From Sodiomyces alkalinus F11 (lineage: Eukaryota; Ascomycota; Sordariomycetes; Glomerellales; Plectosphaerellaceae): a stretch of DNA of 64,000 nucleotides. Position numbers and translations under genes: made by a program. Location of the stretch: NCBI RefSeq assembly GCF_003711515.1, contig NW_021167079.1, forward strand, positions 4,003,892-4,067,891. Direction: 5' to 3'. The notes under the pieces were generated by a model. That model ran no database searches and was not told the origin of the DNA. It saw nothing but the letters and a program-made list of their open reading frames with translations. Positions within the stretch are counted from its first letter, which is position 1. Every line of letters begins with the position of its first letter. Of this stretch, positions 33,865 through 47,676 are shown one piece after another.

Positions 33865-36800
33865 ATGGCTCCGCCAGGATATGGCGGCGGTCTTGACACG
33901 CCACGAACCAACCTCGGCGACGCAACGTACCTCAGCCGACAGCCAGACTTCGATATTTCACAAGAAGCTTCCTTCCAATTTCCGGCCAAAGACGACAATT
34001 TGCTTCAGCAACTCCGGAGCGGCCGGACAGGCGGCATCAGCCTACGAACGCCGCGTGGTCGCGCACCGTTGGGTGACCGCAGAAACCTCCCCAGAAGTAT
34101 TGGAGGCGCCGAGTTTACACCGTTGCTCAAGTCGGCCACACGAAACAGTACACGGCGGCTCTCGGGTAAAGAAAATGGCGCGGTACCCAACACGCCTGCC
34201 CTCGATAGGATCGACGAAGACATGACGCCGCTTCCGAACGGCGAAGTGTCTATGTACTCCCGGAACGCATCCTACCTCGAACACAGTCTTCCCCAGGTTG
34301 AGAGCAGTAGTATCGCCTCGACGCCGATAGCTCTGTTAACGAGGAAAGGGGACGGCAAGGGCCCGCTGCAAGACGGCAACCAGCTATCGCTACGCGAGCA
34401 AGAAAATGTCATCGATAAAATCGAAAAGGAAAACTTTGGCCTCAAGCTCAAGATACATTTCCTCGAAGAAGCGCTGCGAAAAGCTGGGCCCGGGTTAAGC
34501 GAGGCGGCGTTGAAAGAGAACACGGAACTGAAGGTCGATAAGGTCACGATGCAGAGAGAACTGCAAAAGTACAAGAGGCATCTGACGGCAGCCGAGAATG
34601 ATCTCGAGAGCTATCGTGTGCAGATGATGGAACTCCAAGAGAAGGCGAAACGGAAATATGCCAACGAAAAACAAATGGCCGAGATCGAACGCCTTCAGCG
34701 GACGCTTGAGGATAAGGAAGCCGACATGGAACATCTACGACGACAACTCGCCGAAGACGAAAAGGATTCTGCCCGGCTCGAGAAACTACGAGAAGAGCTT
34801 GCTGATCTCGAGGCGGATATCCGGGAGAAGGATAACCTCCTCGGCGAGCAAGAAGACGAAATCGACGAGTTGAAAGAGAAGCTCGACGCAAAAGACGAGA
34901 CCATTAAAAAGCATGAGGATCAACGAAGGGACTTGGAGGCCAGACTCGAGGAGGCCGAAGACAAGGCAAAAGACGCGCGGCGGAAGATGGTCGAGTTGGA
35001 AGAGAAGGCACACGCAAGTGATGAACTGGAGGAGGCAAGAGGAACCATCGACGATCTCGGGAGAAAAATTCGGCGCTTAGAGGACCAAGTCGACGAACTT
35101 CAGGAGAAAGCTGACACTGCCATCGCGGACAAGGAGCGCGCCGAGGCCGACTTGGAAGAGTTGCAAGAGGAAATGGCAAATCACTCGGTTGTCACCAAAG
35201 GTCTCACCCGACAGAAGGAAGAAAGGCTCGTTCGACTACAAAACGAGCTTGAAGAGGCCGATGAGAAGTACGCCAACCTCGAGAAGAATCTGTCTCAGGT
35301 CACAACGGAAAACCAAGACCTCAGGAATACAGTGAACGAGAGCCATCACTACAAGGCCCTATTCGAGAAAGAACGCCAGACGCTCGTCAACCAGTTGGAG
35401 GAGCTCAGAGTCGAACTGCAACACCGGAACGACGAGAAAAATGTCCTTCAGGCTCGCCACGACGCCCTGGCCAGCGACTCGGCATCATTACAGCGGGACG
35501 TAGCGCGGCTCCAGCGGGCCGTTGAGGAGCTCGAAGAAAACCTAAATGAGGAACGAGAACATGCTCTGGAGATAGAGAGAGACATTCGCAATCAATACAA
35601 GGGCGAGATTGACCGGCTCAACGACGAGATCTCGGACCTTCAGGCAGTGGTTCGTGAGAGAGATAACCTCTACGACAACGACGCCGAGAAATGGGAAACC
35701 GATCGCCAGACGCTGGAATCGGAGCGAGATCGGGCGGAGGAGAAGGCCGCTGGGCTAGAAAGGACAATCGCTAAACTACGTGAGGCCGAGGGCGACCTCT
35801 CGAGCAAGGAGGCCAGACTCCAGGCCGCATTGCAAAGTGAGGCGGAGAGACACAAGAGCGAGCAGGCCGTTCTCAGTCGTCAGATTGAGGACCTGCAGCG
35901 GAGCCTCGAATCACGACAAGCTTTATTAACGGACCTACGGAACGAGCTATCGACGACACAGGACAAGCTTAGACAGAGTCAGGTCGATTTCCAATCTCAA
36001 GCGGAGAAGGTGCAGGCACTAGAAGATGAAGTCGAGGTCCTGCAATCCGCACTGGAGGAGGAATCCGAACATGCTCGCGAGGAGATGGAAGCGGCTCGGA
36101 AGGAACGTGACCAGCTCAGACAGCAGATCGACTCCCTGCGCCAAGCTGCCAACAATGACAATGCGCAGGTCGCGGCGTCGTCTCGAGAGAACGAGAACCG
36201 CATGAAAGCGTCACTTGATCTTCTGCAGACCCAGCTCGGCGAGTCGCGAGGTCGTGTGGCCAAGATCACGCAAGAAAAGCAGGAGTTGCAAGATCAGCTG
36301 GCCGACCTGAAACTTGACATAATCTCATTAAAGAACTCGCTGGCTGAAGTTCAGGCCGAACGCGACGAGATGGAAGGCGAGATGAAGAGAGCCCAGCAGT
36401 CAGGAGAAGAGACTCTCCGTGTTGATCGCGAGAGGCTCGAACTCAGGACAGGGAACATGAAACTGGCCAACGAAGTCCGCCGGCTGAAGGAAGAAAACAA
36501 TGCCTTGGTAGAGCAGAGAAGAACGGTCGAGAAGTCATTGGAGGATGAGATCGAGAAGGCGGTCGAGGAGGAGGAGCGTCTCAACCAGGAGATTCTTCAG
36601 CTTCAAGCCAAGCTGAGAGAGTCGTCCTCTTCGGAAGGTCAGGAATCTTCCTTAGTTCGACGGACGATTCGCGAACTGGAGCGACGCATCAAGGACTACG
36701 AGGACCAGCTTGCTGCCATGAATCATCTCACCCACGACCATGGCGGAGAAGGCAGCAGTGAGTTGTCGGTTATCCGACGTGACCTCTCTGCTGCTCGTCA

Positions 36801-38147
36801 GAAGGAGCTCGAATTTCTTCAGCGGGAATCGGCACACAAGGATGTTGTGAAGAAACTGAAGCGGCAGATCACCGAACTTGAGCGTCAAGTGCACGATACC
36901 GAAATTGCCCGGCTGATCACATCCCCCGACTCGTCCGGGGCATCGGTGCGCCAGGTGGAGGTTTCGGATCTCCGCTCACAGCTATCTTCGGCGCATCAGA
37001 CGATACATGATTTGAAGACGAAGGCCCGCGACACCGAACGGAAGGCCAGTCAGACCGAGCACAAGTTGCAGGCGCGCCTCGATGAGCTCGAAGACCAGAA
37101 ACTCTCCCTAGCGCAAGCCCTAGAAGACGCGCAACGCGACGCGGACGAAGCGGCAGCCCTCCACGACAAGGCCGTGCGTCGTCTCAACCAGAAGCTCGAG
37201 AGGTCAGAGCGCGAGCGTATGTCGGCTGTTGCTACCAATCGCCAAAGCAGCGCGGAAAACGGATCTGCTTCCTCAGACCGCAGGGACCTACAGGACACAC
37301 TACGCAAGGCGCAGGCGGAAACGAGAGCCCTCGAACACGACGTTCTCCAGCAGCAAGAGACCATCGACGCGCTCGCAGCCGCCGAGGCGTCCCTACGTCG
37401 CAAACTGGAACGCGCCCGCAGCGAACGCGCGGCCTACCGACTCACCGCCGAGAAACTCCAGAAGGACATCAGGGAACTCAAGGCGGCAGCGGCAACGTCC
37501 GGCGGACCGCAGGGCCATGAGCTTGCCCGGCTGGAAGGCGAGGGTGCGCTTAACGATGCCAATTCGGCCATTGAGACGGTCATCCGGGCGGCGGAGAATG
37601 CGGAAAAGCGCCACAGCAAGGAACTCCGCGGCATGGCGCTGCAAATGGAATGGATGCAGTCACGGTGGGAGCGCGAGGCGTGCATGCGGGCCGATGCAGC
37701 GTACGCCAAGAAGTTCCTCCAGCTGGAGCTTGAGGTTGCGAACGCATGGTACGTTTTTTTCTTTTCTTTTCTTCTCTCCCCTCCCGCTGCCCCCCTTCCC
37801 AACCACCGCCTCAGATAATGTGTCGACTGACGGGCAATCCCTTCCACAGCAACAAAGCACAGCTCCGCGAACTAGAACAAATTCGCACCGAGGTCCTCGG
37901 AAATCGCCAACCGCTACCACCGTCAATCCGCGCCACGGCCAAGGAGAGACCTTCCGGGCGGCCGACGCTCAAGACGGTAGCGATCGTGGCGCGGTTTGTG
38001 GCGAGGATGCGCATCTCGGCGCGAGAATGGGCCAAGCACGAGGCGACGCGAAAGAAGCTTGCGGACCGTGTTGAGGAAATGCGCAAGACGAAGCGGAGGA
38101 GCGGGTTGAAGGTTGTCAAGGTCGACGATGGTGGTGTTGCGGCGTAA
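33865..38147 (+). CDS. apsB: CM1-domain microtubule organiser, Mto1/ApsB (anucleate sterigmata) type, 1393 aa
   Basis: Exons 33865-37748 and 37850-38147 (intron 101 bp, GTACGT donor, CCACAG acceptor). The protein recruits gamma-tubulin complexes to spindle pole bodies and septal or cytoplasmic organising centres. After a disordered N-terminus, a CM1 motif (REQENVIDKIEKENFGLKLK, about residues 177-196, continuing IHFLEEAL) marks the gamma-tubulin activating segment shared by centrosomin, Mto1 and ApsB. About 1000 residues of nearly continuous coiled coil follow, rich in Glu, Lys and Arg heptads. The C-terminal about 120 residues (from EREACMRADAAYAKKFL, across the intron, to the basic tail) resemble the short conserved targeting segment found at the end of Mto1-type proteins. 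The start is the ATG at 33865 (MAPPGYGGG). The family call is strong; whether it is the sole orthologue cannot be told here. Confidence 0.9.
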
Positions 38148-39189
38148 AAAGAAAAAAAGAAAAGAAGAAGAAAAAACAAAGAGTTGAGGGGGCGCTTGAG
38201 GCGATGAATTTGCCTCCCCGTCTCGTTTCCTGCCCCTTCTCTATCTTGGGCTCTCAGATGGAGAGAACAGTTTCTTCCTTCCCCTCAACGGTGGTTTTCT
38301 GGGCATGGTTCTGTAGATGAGATGGCGTTAGGACGGCGATGATGTCTTGATGTTTTCTTGGTTTTGTTACACGTGGAGGTCGTATTCCACTGCTTCCCCT
38401 TTTCTTTTATAGCGTTGGATTCATTCTTGAGGGGAACATTTCTTTCTCAGAGGACACATGGGAACGCTACGGAGTCCGGGTTAGGGACATGGACAGCCAT
38501 AACAGTTTTGTAGCATGGGCGAGGTCACGGCTGGGTGTTCTTCAGAGCAGGGATAGTTGTGTCATTTTGCTCTAGGCCTAAAGACTTGGAACAAGACTGC
38601 TGCGGCAGATGGGGGTGAAGCCTGGCCCTGGCCGCCTTCCCATAGAAGAAGGCATGAGAAGACGATCCGGTCATAAATTTACAGAGTCAAACACTCACTT
38701 TCGCTCACTATGTGGCACATGCACTGGCCGAGATTTGAATGTTTGAGGGAATGTTAGACGCTGGTATACAAGTGTAATCGCAACTTCCATCATGAAACCA
38801 TGAAATCATGAAAAGAGAACGGAAGAAGAAGAAAAAGAAGTCATCCTTATCCCGCACAGAGCAAGGGTAAACACCGGAACATTGGACACGCTTGGTTGCT
38901 GCTCAGAAGAGGCCGCGAGATGTTGTATATCCAACGACAAAGGGGAGGGAGGAATCCGTCCGTCGAAAGCCAAGAACACCAGTTTTGAAAAGAATCGAAT
39001 TCGTAGTGAGAGGATACCACTCGAGCCAGAGCCAGCCTACTTCATTTCAAACAACATAAACAAGTACTGCTGGAACCCACTTCGCTTCGCTTCCCACTTG
39101 TCTCTGTTTCTCTATCATACGGGATGGATATTCGTCGTTTAGCCCGCAACAAGCGTTGCCATGTAGCTTCTCATAGCCGATGTGGCAAA
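38148..39189. other. Convergent intergenic region between the Mto1/ApsB gene and the metacaspase
   Basis: Contains 3' untranslated regions. An A/G-rich tract follows the stop codon (38148-38180) and another lies at about 38810-38840. No supported coding frame. Confidence 0.6.
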
Positions 39190-40985
39190 TCATGCGACGT
39201 TCTGGTGGAAGTCTACATGACAAATAGCAAATCCGTGTCTGACGTCGTCGGATCAGTACATATAGATAAAAAGTATTTAAACCCGCAAACACCGGCCACA
39301 ACTTACTGAGAGGATGGCTACATGAGAGCTGAGGCTTTTGTGTGTACTTGGTGGCGAGCTCGTCTCGGATGCTGTTAAGCAACTGGACATAGCTTTGTTG
39401 CGGATTCTTCTTGAGGGAGGTAATGAAGGCCCAAGACATGGCGCCTGTTGCTTGGGAGGCGATGGTGGCGTCGGCACTGTACTTCAAGTTAGCCTTTGGT
39501 GTTCATATGCGAGGAATATGGGACATGAGGGCTGCATTTGATAGCGATTAGTGACGGGGCATACGTACGACGTCTGATCGTCCTTGCTGCCCGAAAGCAT
39601 GATAACGTCTGCAGGGGACGTCTTGGTAGCCATGGTGCGGTTATAAGCCTCCTCGCCATTGGTGGCCTTCTTGAAGAAGCCCACGAGGTTGCTTGCAACA
39701 CCGCCCAGGTCTCCCTGGCTGTAGGAGGAAATAACACCGAGGAGACCCTGGCCGGCTTCCTTGGCCAAGTTCGGCTGCTTGAGAATGCCTTGCGTATTGT
39801 AGATGTAGGGGAGGTCGAGGGCGGTGCCCGAGTGGCACGAGTCGAAAATGGCTGTGAGTCGCACGCCGGGAACCAGAGGCTTCACCATGATCCTGTGCAT
39901 TTCGTCGTCGGTGATGTGACCGTTCTGTCGGAAGTCGACGGGATATATGACCTCATCATAACCATCCTCCTCGTCCCCATCGAGATCCTTCGTTTGGCCG
40001 CCGTGGCCCGAGTAATGGAAAAAGAGAGAATCGTTCGGCCTTGCATCCTTGACCAGCCAATGCATGGCTCGTAAGAGGTTTTGCTTGGTGGGCTGGCTCA
40101 TGGGATTCTGTTGGTCGTCGGTGAGGATGACCATGTCTTCTCGCTTATAGCCAAAGTTCTCCACCAGGTAGGCAGACATGTTCTTCACGTCGTTGATACA
40201 GCCCCGCAGCTGGCCATGCTGACCGAAGTAGTTGATGCCGATGAGGAGAGCTTTTCTCCTGCCCGTGCAGTTGGAGTATTGATACGAGTAGTTGCTCGGA
40301 GCCCCATGGCCAAACTGCTGCGGCGTTGTCGGAGGTGGAGCAGGGGCGTTGTGGTTTCCGTGGGAGTAGGCGTTCGAGTTTGCAGTCGGCATTGCTGTTT
40401 CAACACGTCAGCCTGGTCAAAAGCCAGTGTAGGGGCACGGGGATTACACACTTGGCCTATTGCCGTAGCTGAGCTGTGGTGGGCCGTAGCCATTGTATGG
40501 TTGCTGTTGGAGATGTTGCTGGGGGTGCTGCTGAGGATGCTGCTGGGGATGATGTTGAGGATGTTGCTGGGGAGGTCGCTGAAGCGGCTGCTGCTGTGGA
40601 GGCTACATCACAGAGTGCGAGGGTTAACAAAAAAAAACGCCAACAAAGCCGGCAATATAATATGCGCTGGATGGGGTTTTCAAACACATACCAGGCGGTT
40701 ATAGCCGTAAGGTTGGGAAGAAGGCTGCTGGGGATGGTAAGCATAACCGGGGCCCGGAGGCGGGCGGGGCGGCCCCGGCTGGTATGTATTATAATTAGGC
40801 TGCGGGCTGAAGAAGCAGTCTCAGAGTCAGCGTTTGGAATAGTTGGATGGGGGATGAAGCACCGGCGTGCCTGGATGCCGTTCTTACGGGTAGTAACCGC
40901 CCTGGACCTGAGGCGGGTAAGGCTGCTGCGGCGGACCGCCGTGCTGATAACCTCCCTGATAACCCTGGCCCGGATAACCCGACAT
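39190..40985 (-). CDS. casA: Type I metacaspase (MCA1/casA), 460 aa
   Basis: Six exons on the minus strand: 40985-40888, 40806-40692, 40602-40452, 40394-39569, 39476-39307 and 39212-39190; introns of 81, 89, 57, 92 and 94 bp. Metacaspases are caspase-fold Cys proteases that cut after Arg/Lys, need calcium, and act in protein quality control and cell death. The prodomain (about 120 residues) is Gly/Tyr/Pro-rich, then dominated by Gln, His and Pro (repeated QQHP units), typical of fungal type I forms. The catalytic dyad is His252 in HYSGHGG and Cys308 in IFDSCHSG. The p10-like part contains [14 protein letters not shown] across an exon junction. The last exon has only 23 coding bases (NFHQNVA then stop); its use is inferred from the donor at 39306 and could differ, since reading through would give a longer tail. 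Confidence 0.92.
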
Positions 40986-43900
40986 TATCAAAATGAAGCG
41001 CCGGTGACCAAAGGGGGGTGACGCGAGAGCTGTCGGCACGGGGGCCGTCGGGTCGTCGTCGTTGTCAGCCTCGTGAAAGCTTGCCGTGACCGAGGAACGG
41101 AACGCGCCAAACAGGCTTTCGCAGATGGCAGGTACAAGAAAGACGCTTCTGGCCAGGCAGACTGTTGTTGCTCAACGAAGGCGACAAAATGGTGTCTACG
41201 GCGATATCTATGCCACTAATGGTCGAATGGTCGAATGGTCGAACCCCAAATCAATCCAGTCTTTTGAGACCAGACAAGCGCACTCGTGACGAGGATACGA
41301 CTGGTGGCAAGAAACGAAAAAAAAAACCAAACCAGTGGTTGGTCCCTGGCACTAGGAAATCGGTCTGTCGAGATAGGAAAAAAGGCGGGGTCGTTGCGTC
41401 AACTCGACGAGCGGAATGAGCTACCTATAGTATGAATCTGATTCCGGAGGAGATGACTCGGGCGAGGAGTTGTGCAAGGAGCCGATAAGACACGATATCC
41501 CGATGACGGCAGTACAGAATGGGCGTCGTAAGAAAGAAATATGGTAATTTCGGATACCCTTGTGGTGATCTGTTCTGGCGACGATGGATTAAAAGAGGGA
41601 ATTGTGACGATGAAAACAATTTGGGATGAAGGATGGGGGAGGGGGAGGGGGGAGGGATATGGGGGGATGGAAGGTGGGTGAGTGGGGACGATGAGGGTTT
41701 GATGGGGATGTCAAATGCACCAAATGCACGGAAGACATATTCGTACTTTGTGACGAAGTACCCCGTACATCGTCATTCTTTGTGGGTCGAGTCTCTTAAT
41801 CTTAAGGTAAGGTAGGGTACGGATACGTAAGCTAGGTACAAAATGATCCACCTCAAACCCGGGGTTTCGGGGATTCAGCTTCTTGGTTCCTTTAACTGTC
41901 TCGAACCAGTCTTCGAGGTGATTAATTACGACATACTTTGGTAAGGGTTCCAGCCTGGTCCAGCACGCTCAGAGTACAAGTAAAAGCGTCTCAGATACCT
42001 ATCTATTAGATACCTTAACGTTGAGGGGGATAGGATATAAACAAGAAAATAATGACAAGACAACGGAGTACGCCGAACAGACTTGAACTGGACGAGGCAG
42101 TGGGCAATATACCTTACCTTACCTTACTGAGTACGGGAGTACAGGGCAATTGAGCGTTCTCCAGACGTGGAAGTCGGCATCAGTAATTATAAAGTGATTA
42201 CTACACCGAACCCTTGATCCTACCTTATCCAGGAAAGCCCCGCTATAAGCCTGTTCAAGTGATCGGCGTCGGGCCAGAATATTGGAGCGCCCATGTCAAT
42301 TCTCATTTTCTCCCGACCCGTTGGGCTTGGGATTCTCCTTCCTAGGTATTCTCGTTTCGTTTCCCTTCTTCTTCCCAATCGTACAGATTAATAGCCATTA
42401 AACCTACCGATAACCCTCTTTTATTGGCCAGCAGCACCAGCACCGCATCAGGGATAATTAGCGGCTGTCTCAACAAGTCCCGGTCGTCAATACCTCATTC
42501 GCATCGGGGCAGCGAGATGGGGGGCGTGCACGTAACAATCAGACCCCTGTTCGGGGTCGCGGCATTCTGCCGCCAGCCGCTCAACATTCTCAGCTGCAGG
42601 ATGCGATGCTTTGATGCACCATCCTGGCCTAACCAGCATAGCATGTCTCTTCTTTCTTCTGCTCGTACTACACGTGTATACCTACGGCGACCCCTACTAA
42701 GCTGAAATTGAGCGGATACCGGTAGACTGTCTTGTTTTAAATGCATGTCCATTCGGAAATTCCATACCTCGGTAGCTCTTCCTCACTTACATATTGAATT
42801 TTTAATCGCCGTGTGCGCGGTCTCTGCACACGGACGGGAGTGCGAGTGTGATTCGACCAAGATGTCCGCCCTTGCTATCAACAAAGCCAGTTGATTAAGG
42901 TACTCGGTAGTAAGTGCTATAGGTTGAAGAGCAGAAGTACAAGAATATTTCCATTTCTCAAACCGTCGACTCGACCCATTCTTGTCTACGCATCTATATC
43001 CATAGTTCGTACGACTTTTCATGGGTCACACGAATATCGATTGCTGAAGCCAAGAGCCGAGTCCCCAACCAACCCTCAGTTTTTATCCAATGTCGTCTGC
43101 GGGCTCGGGAGATCTGTGCTCCCATCTCTCAACTTGGTATAGATCCGGCCTTGCCGATTCGTGTGGCGCACCTGAAAGACAAGGGGCCTTATTCCACATT
43201 GGGCCAATAATATCCTTTTCCGCGCTGAGACGTGGCTGGGCCTTCGTCAAACACAACGAAGGGAAAACGATAAGGTAATTACCGTACCCCTGGACTTGGG
43301 ATTAGGTACCTACGAAGTACAACGTCATTACTTCGTAGGCTTCGGCACCCGCAACGAACGACTCGACTTTGGACTAAAGGTACGTGTGCGGAAGGGCGAA
43401 CATACATTCCAGCTCCCGGAAATGTCTTATTTTTCCCGTCATGTTAACCAGTACTCAAGTGACTTGCGCCGAAACACATCAACCCATTTCACTAACGCCG
43501 CGGCTCTCGACTCTACTCCATGCCGAACGAAGAGTGCCTTTTACCCTCCTTTTCACTATCGGCTAGGGACTTGATTGACAAGCCTTGTTGCACGAGGGTC
43601 AACATTGATGGAGTCTATTCCGCGGCCGTACAAAATACATTGCATAACCATGCCCATGGCAGTGCAATTTCTTACACGTACATTATAGGAAGACACATAC
43701 AACGTACCGGGAGGATTCGGCGATCTCGGATATCAGGGGAGATCGTAGCGTCCCCCCGCACTCTTGTTGCTGATAGGCCACTGCTGGACATCGGTCCTGA
43801 TATGATCGTGGCAAACCTCCAGGATACCCAGATCGGCCATGGGTTTAACAGACCAGTCCTGCCGCTACGGAACACTAATGTTGCTCCGGCGATTTGTTTA

Positions 43901-44307
43901 TTTGTTTAAACCATTGAAATGGGACGACCTTATTTAGCGTAGTCTATCTGCACGCCCGAGACCCCTTCGTTCGGCTCAATAGGTTGTTATAGGGGAAGAA
44001 CCTTACATTCCCTACCATGAGTGAGCAAAAGTTTCGGGATAACCCAAAGTAGAATGCTTCGAGCTTTTGGGGGAACCCTTTTCTGTCAGGGCAAAACCAT
44101 GGTGTCTTGCAAAAGTAACGAATCGCTGGATCTTTGAAATATACCGAAATTATTGCTCACCCACTGTACTGGTCGCACCCGCACTATGCTTGATCAGCTC
44201 CTTCATAACAACAGCACCATCGGTCGGGAGGCAACATCGTTCTGGCCGAGCTAATATTGACAGTCCCCATTCTCGGACTTTATATCTATAGGACGACCGG
44301 GACCATC
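40986..44307. other. Long intergenic region (3.3 kb) without a supported gene
   Basis: Lies upstream of the metacaspase start and downstream of UTP22. It contains three copies of ATGGTCGA in tandem (41219-41243), a G-rich stretch near 41630-41660, and short GGTAAG/GTACC palindromes. A stretch near 42100-42125 repeats CCTTA. Open frames here (for example 43520-43909) are short and lack family features. The metacaspase promoter should be in the first kilobase. Confidence 0.6.
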
Positions 44308-47300
44308 TTATCTACTCGACACTTCAATCCGCTTGATCAGCTCCCCTCCGATCCTTGCTATCTCCAACAGGACAGCTTCTTTGTTGATTTCTACCGCGTC
44401 GCTCTCCGCTTCGCCATCTTGTGCACCTTCACCATCTACCTTGTGGAAATTGAACGGCAGACCGACCCTGAACTCTTGTGTGCGGAGCTTCGGCTGCCAA
44501 ATGGCTCCCACCGTGGCATCCCCCTGGCCACCCCGAAAGAATATCAGGCTGTCTTGATACACAAGCTCCAGTTCCGCAAAAAGAACGTCCAGCGGGTGTC
44601 TCGCCGCCGGGGTCGGGACTGAGCCGGTCCGCTCGTCGAGATTTTTGAAGATCGAATGCCGTACGGCGCCACTCGAGCTGGCTACCATCACATTACGAAG
44701 GACTCGTCTTACCTGGGAGCTCGAGACATGAAAGAGAACGTCATAATCCCGGAGGGACGGTTCAAAGAGCTCATCCATATCGAGATCCACCCCGCGGTCC
44801 CGCACGAGCCTGCTCGCTGCCTTGGCAAGACGAGTCATCCTGGTCGCCGCAAGCTTGGAGGGACCCCCTCGTGTATATGATAGCCCTTCGGTGTCGTGGT
44901 TGGTCGAGACAAAAAGGACAGCGCGATTCATGTTGGGGTCACGAACGCGCCAGGCCTCAAGGTGTCGCCGCACTGCGTTATGATCATCGTGAGACAGCTC
45001 GTCCGAGAAGTCAACGACGAGAGGATCGGCCCGCCAGTCCCAGCGAGAGAGAAAGAAGAGGGTCCGGAGAAAACCCGTCTGGGCGCTTGACGGAATCTTC
45101 CATGGCTCAGGCTGGAGGAAGACGTGAAGCACAAGAAGCTCAATGAGCTCTTCGCTGATGTGATTAGCGAGCTTGTGCGCGTTAAACCAGTGTTTGACCA
45201 TGCGTATTGTGGGCGATAGAGGCGCGATTCGTGTGCAGAGGGATGCGACCGACTGCGTGTGCAGTGGAAGCAGCTTATGGTACCAGTTCAAACTGAACAG
45301 GGCGTCCTCGGCTTCCGCTCTGATGTACGGATCTAGTGTCTTGTTCTTGACTTGCCGATCCAACAGTGTGTCTTCAAGGTCCGCGTGAATGCGTAACCGG
45401 AAAGCGGCGCCGTTGTCGTACACGACGTCGAGATACGCCAGATTGTCCGACTCTTTAAGGGCATTGTCACGGCCAAGGACTGTCGTGATGGAATCGTTCG
45501 CTGCTCTTAGCCTTCTGTCAATGTCGAGGAGAAAGTCAATCTTTGCTTCTTGAATTGCAACAATGTTCTCAGGCCACCGGCTTGAAGCCTCAAACGAGAG
45601 ATGTACGTCCATGGGTGGAACGACTTCCGTATGGAATCCGATGGCTGGTGCCTTGACTGAGGCGTATCGGAGCTCCGAAACAACCGGTGCAAGCCGTCTC
45701 ACGGAGAGGGGCATTCCTTCCAGGCTGCGTATGTCATGCTCAAGCGTCTGGAAAGCACGCCTTGCCATATCAAAAGCATCCTTATCGACCGGCGTGAAGT
45801 CGAGCCCAGCCGGGATCTGGCTGCCCTGAAAGCGGAGGGTGTCGGGGGAGACGTCTAGATGTAGTTTGAGGGTGTATCGAACGATTTCTTCGCATATCCC
45901 GGCGGCGGATTTATCGTTCCACGCAACGCATTCGAGAATGCTACCGTCCTTGAACCTGCGCAACTCTGACTTGTCTCCCCAGAACTGCCTAAATTTGGCG
46001 GCCTCTTTCCGTGCTTCGGCCGACGGACCGTACTCCATGGCCCTCCCCATGTTTGCTGGGTTGAAGACAACACCAATCAAGATATGGACTGCATCTGATG
46101 GGTGGACAGAAGTAATCAGCCAAGGCGAGTAGCTCGGTGTTTGGATGTGAATCAGTGAGGCGCGGTCACTAAGAGCTCTCTGGAGCGTGGTGTATGCCTT
46201 GAGACTGAAATTCCACACGGGACCTCGCCGGTCCGACGCAGCAGCATTCCGTTCCAGGTCAATGTCGTCGACATGGATGACTGCGTCGAAGAGTTGAAGA
46301 ACAACATCGGTCTTGGTGATAAAGGTCGCTTCAAACGGATCCGAGAAGCTGCTGCTCAAGAGTTCCAAGGTCGACGAGGCGTGATATTGGAGCAAAGACG
46401 CCGACCAGGGGCTCATCTTGTAGAGAACATTAAGTTCTCGATCGACATCAAACATCACCGGTCCTTGTTCTCGGATAGCGTCGCTTCCCCGTGGGTATGT
46501 TCCAAAGACGAAGGGCTCCTTCACGAAGTCGGTGGAAGCGAGGAATTGAATTGTCGCCTTGAAAAGTTCCGTGCTGCTCAGAGCAGAAGACAAAGCTGGT
46601 TGACCGTTCCTGCCACCTTTTTGCAGGAGCAGGGCCATAATGATGGCCCACTCGAAATGACCGAATCCTCCCTTGGAGATGGATCCGCCCAGCCCGCGCT
46701 GCTGCAGCCAGACCCTGCCGAGAATACATGCATCCGAGAAGGCAGCGCACTGGTTCCTCGCGCGGGCCAGAACCCGCAGGTACGTCACGAAGATTTCCTC
46801 CGCCTTGATTGTAGAATTATAAAACGGCGTAGGCATGTCCGCCTGCCCTAACTTGACGGAGTTTGTTGACGGTAGCAGCTTGGACTTGGGAAACAAGCCT
46901 TCGGGTGCGCACGGGATGACACGAATGGTATAATCGACGGGCTGCTTGTCGTCATCGCCGTTGGCAGAATTAGTTTCGCTGTCGACTTCAGCTCCGGTAG
47001 GGCGGATCGAGAGGATGGGTAGCAAGTTATTTTCATTCAAGTTGTCGAACTCCAACTGCACGGACGACCCCATCTTACTGCGCACGCCGGCAGCGATGTT
47101 CGCAATGTAGTACGCCCTTCTGTAGAAATAGCGCATGTTCTGAAAGTCCTTCTCTTGAAAGAGGGACTGTGGCATTTGGACGATCATGTCGATGGCCTTG
47201 AGCGGCTGGGCCTTGGTCATAGTCTTCGACACATAGCTCCCTACGACGTTGAAGGAAATCGGCTTGGCGCATGCAAGCTTGTACGGTGCGTCAGCGGCCG

Positions 47301-47676
47301 GTCTCGGGTCCGGGTAGGGTATTTTAATTTGATGTTTCTTTTGAAACTTCTGTGTCGCATCTGAGATCTGAGAGAACAGGATGCATTAGCAGGCACCCTC
47401 AGAACACGTGAGGGAGGGTTAGCGACTTGGTGAGCTTACAGGAACTGGGTCTAGGGAAGGGATGCCCTCGATCACATCTTTCAATTGCTTCAGCAGAGCG
47501 TCGGCGTCCTTGAATGCAGTTGAGTAGTCGACTTTGACCTCCTTCAGCAGCTCCTCGGTCTGGAGCACGAAGGGGCTCGCCGTGGCCAGAGCAGTCGCAT
47601 TACGAGAGCTCAGAGTATCCCCAGTGGAAGAGACCTTGCGCCTCTTGGGACTGTGACTGGACTCCATTTTGGCCAT
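44308..47676 (-). CDS. UTP22: UTP22/Nrap, U3 snoRNP (SSU processome) protein, 1098 aa
   Basis: Two exons on the minus strand: 47676-47440 and 47367-44308, intron 72 bp with GTAAGC donor and a GCTAATGC branch point, phase 0. Utp22/Nrap is a component of the 90S pre-ribosome (UTP-C module with Rrp7 and casein kinase 2) needed for 18S rRNA maturation in the nucleolus. The protein has a short Lys/Arg-containing N-terminus (SHSPKRRKVSS), the AKPISFNVVGSYV block, and the GLGGSISKGGFGHFEWAIIM segment of the degenerate nucleotidyltransferase fold. Further repeats of that fold and a C-terminus ending EVSSR follow. The length fits fungal Utp22 (about 1100 aa). The second ATG at 47667 could also serve as the start. 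It is divergently arranged with the CoA-transferase gene. Confidence 0.95.

Noticed and set aside
43520..43909. 129-codon open frame in the long intergenic region
   Set aside because: Begins within another frame, has no domain, and the local sequence lacks codon-bias signs seen in real genes here.
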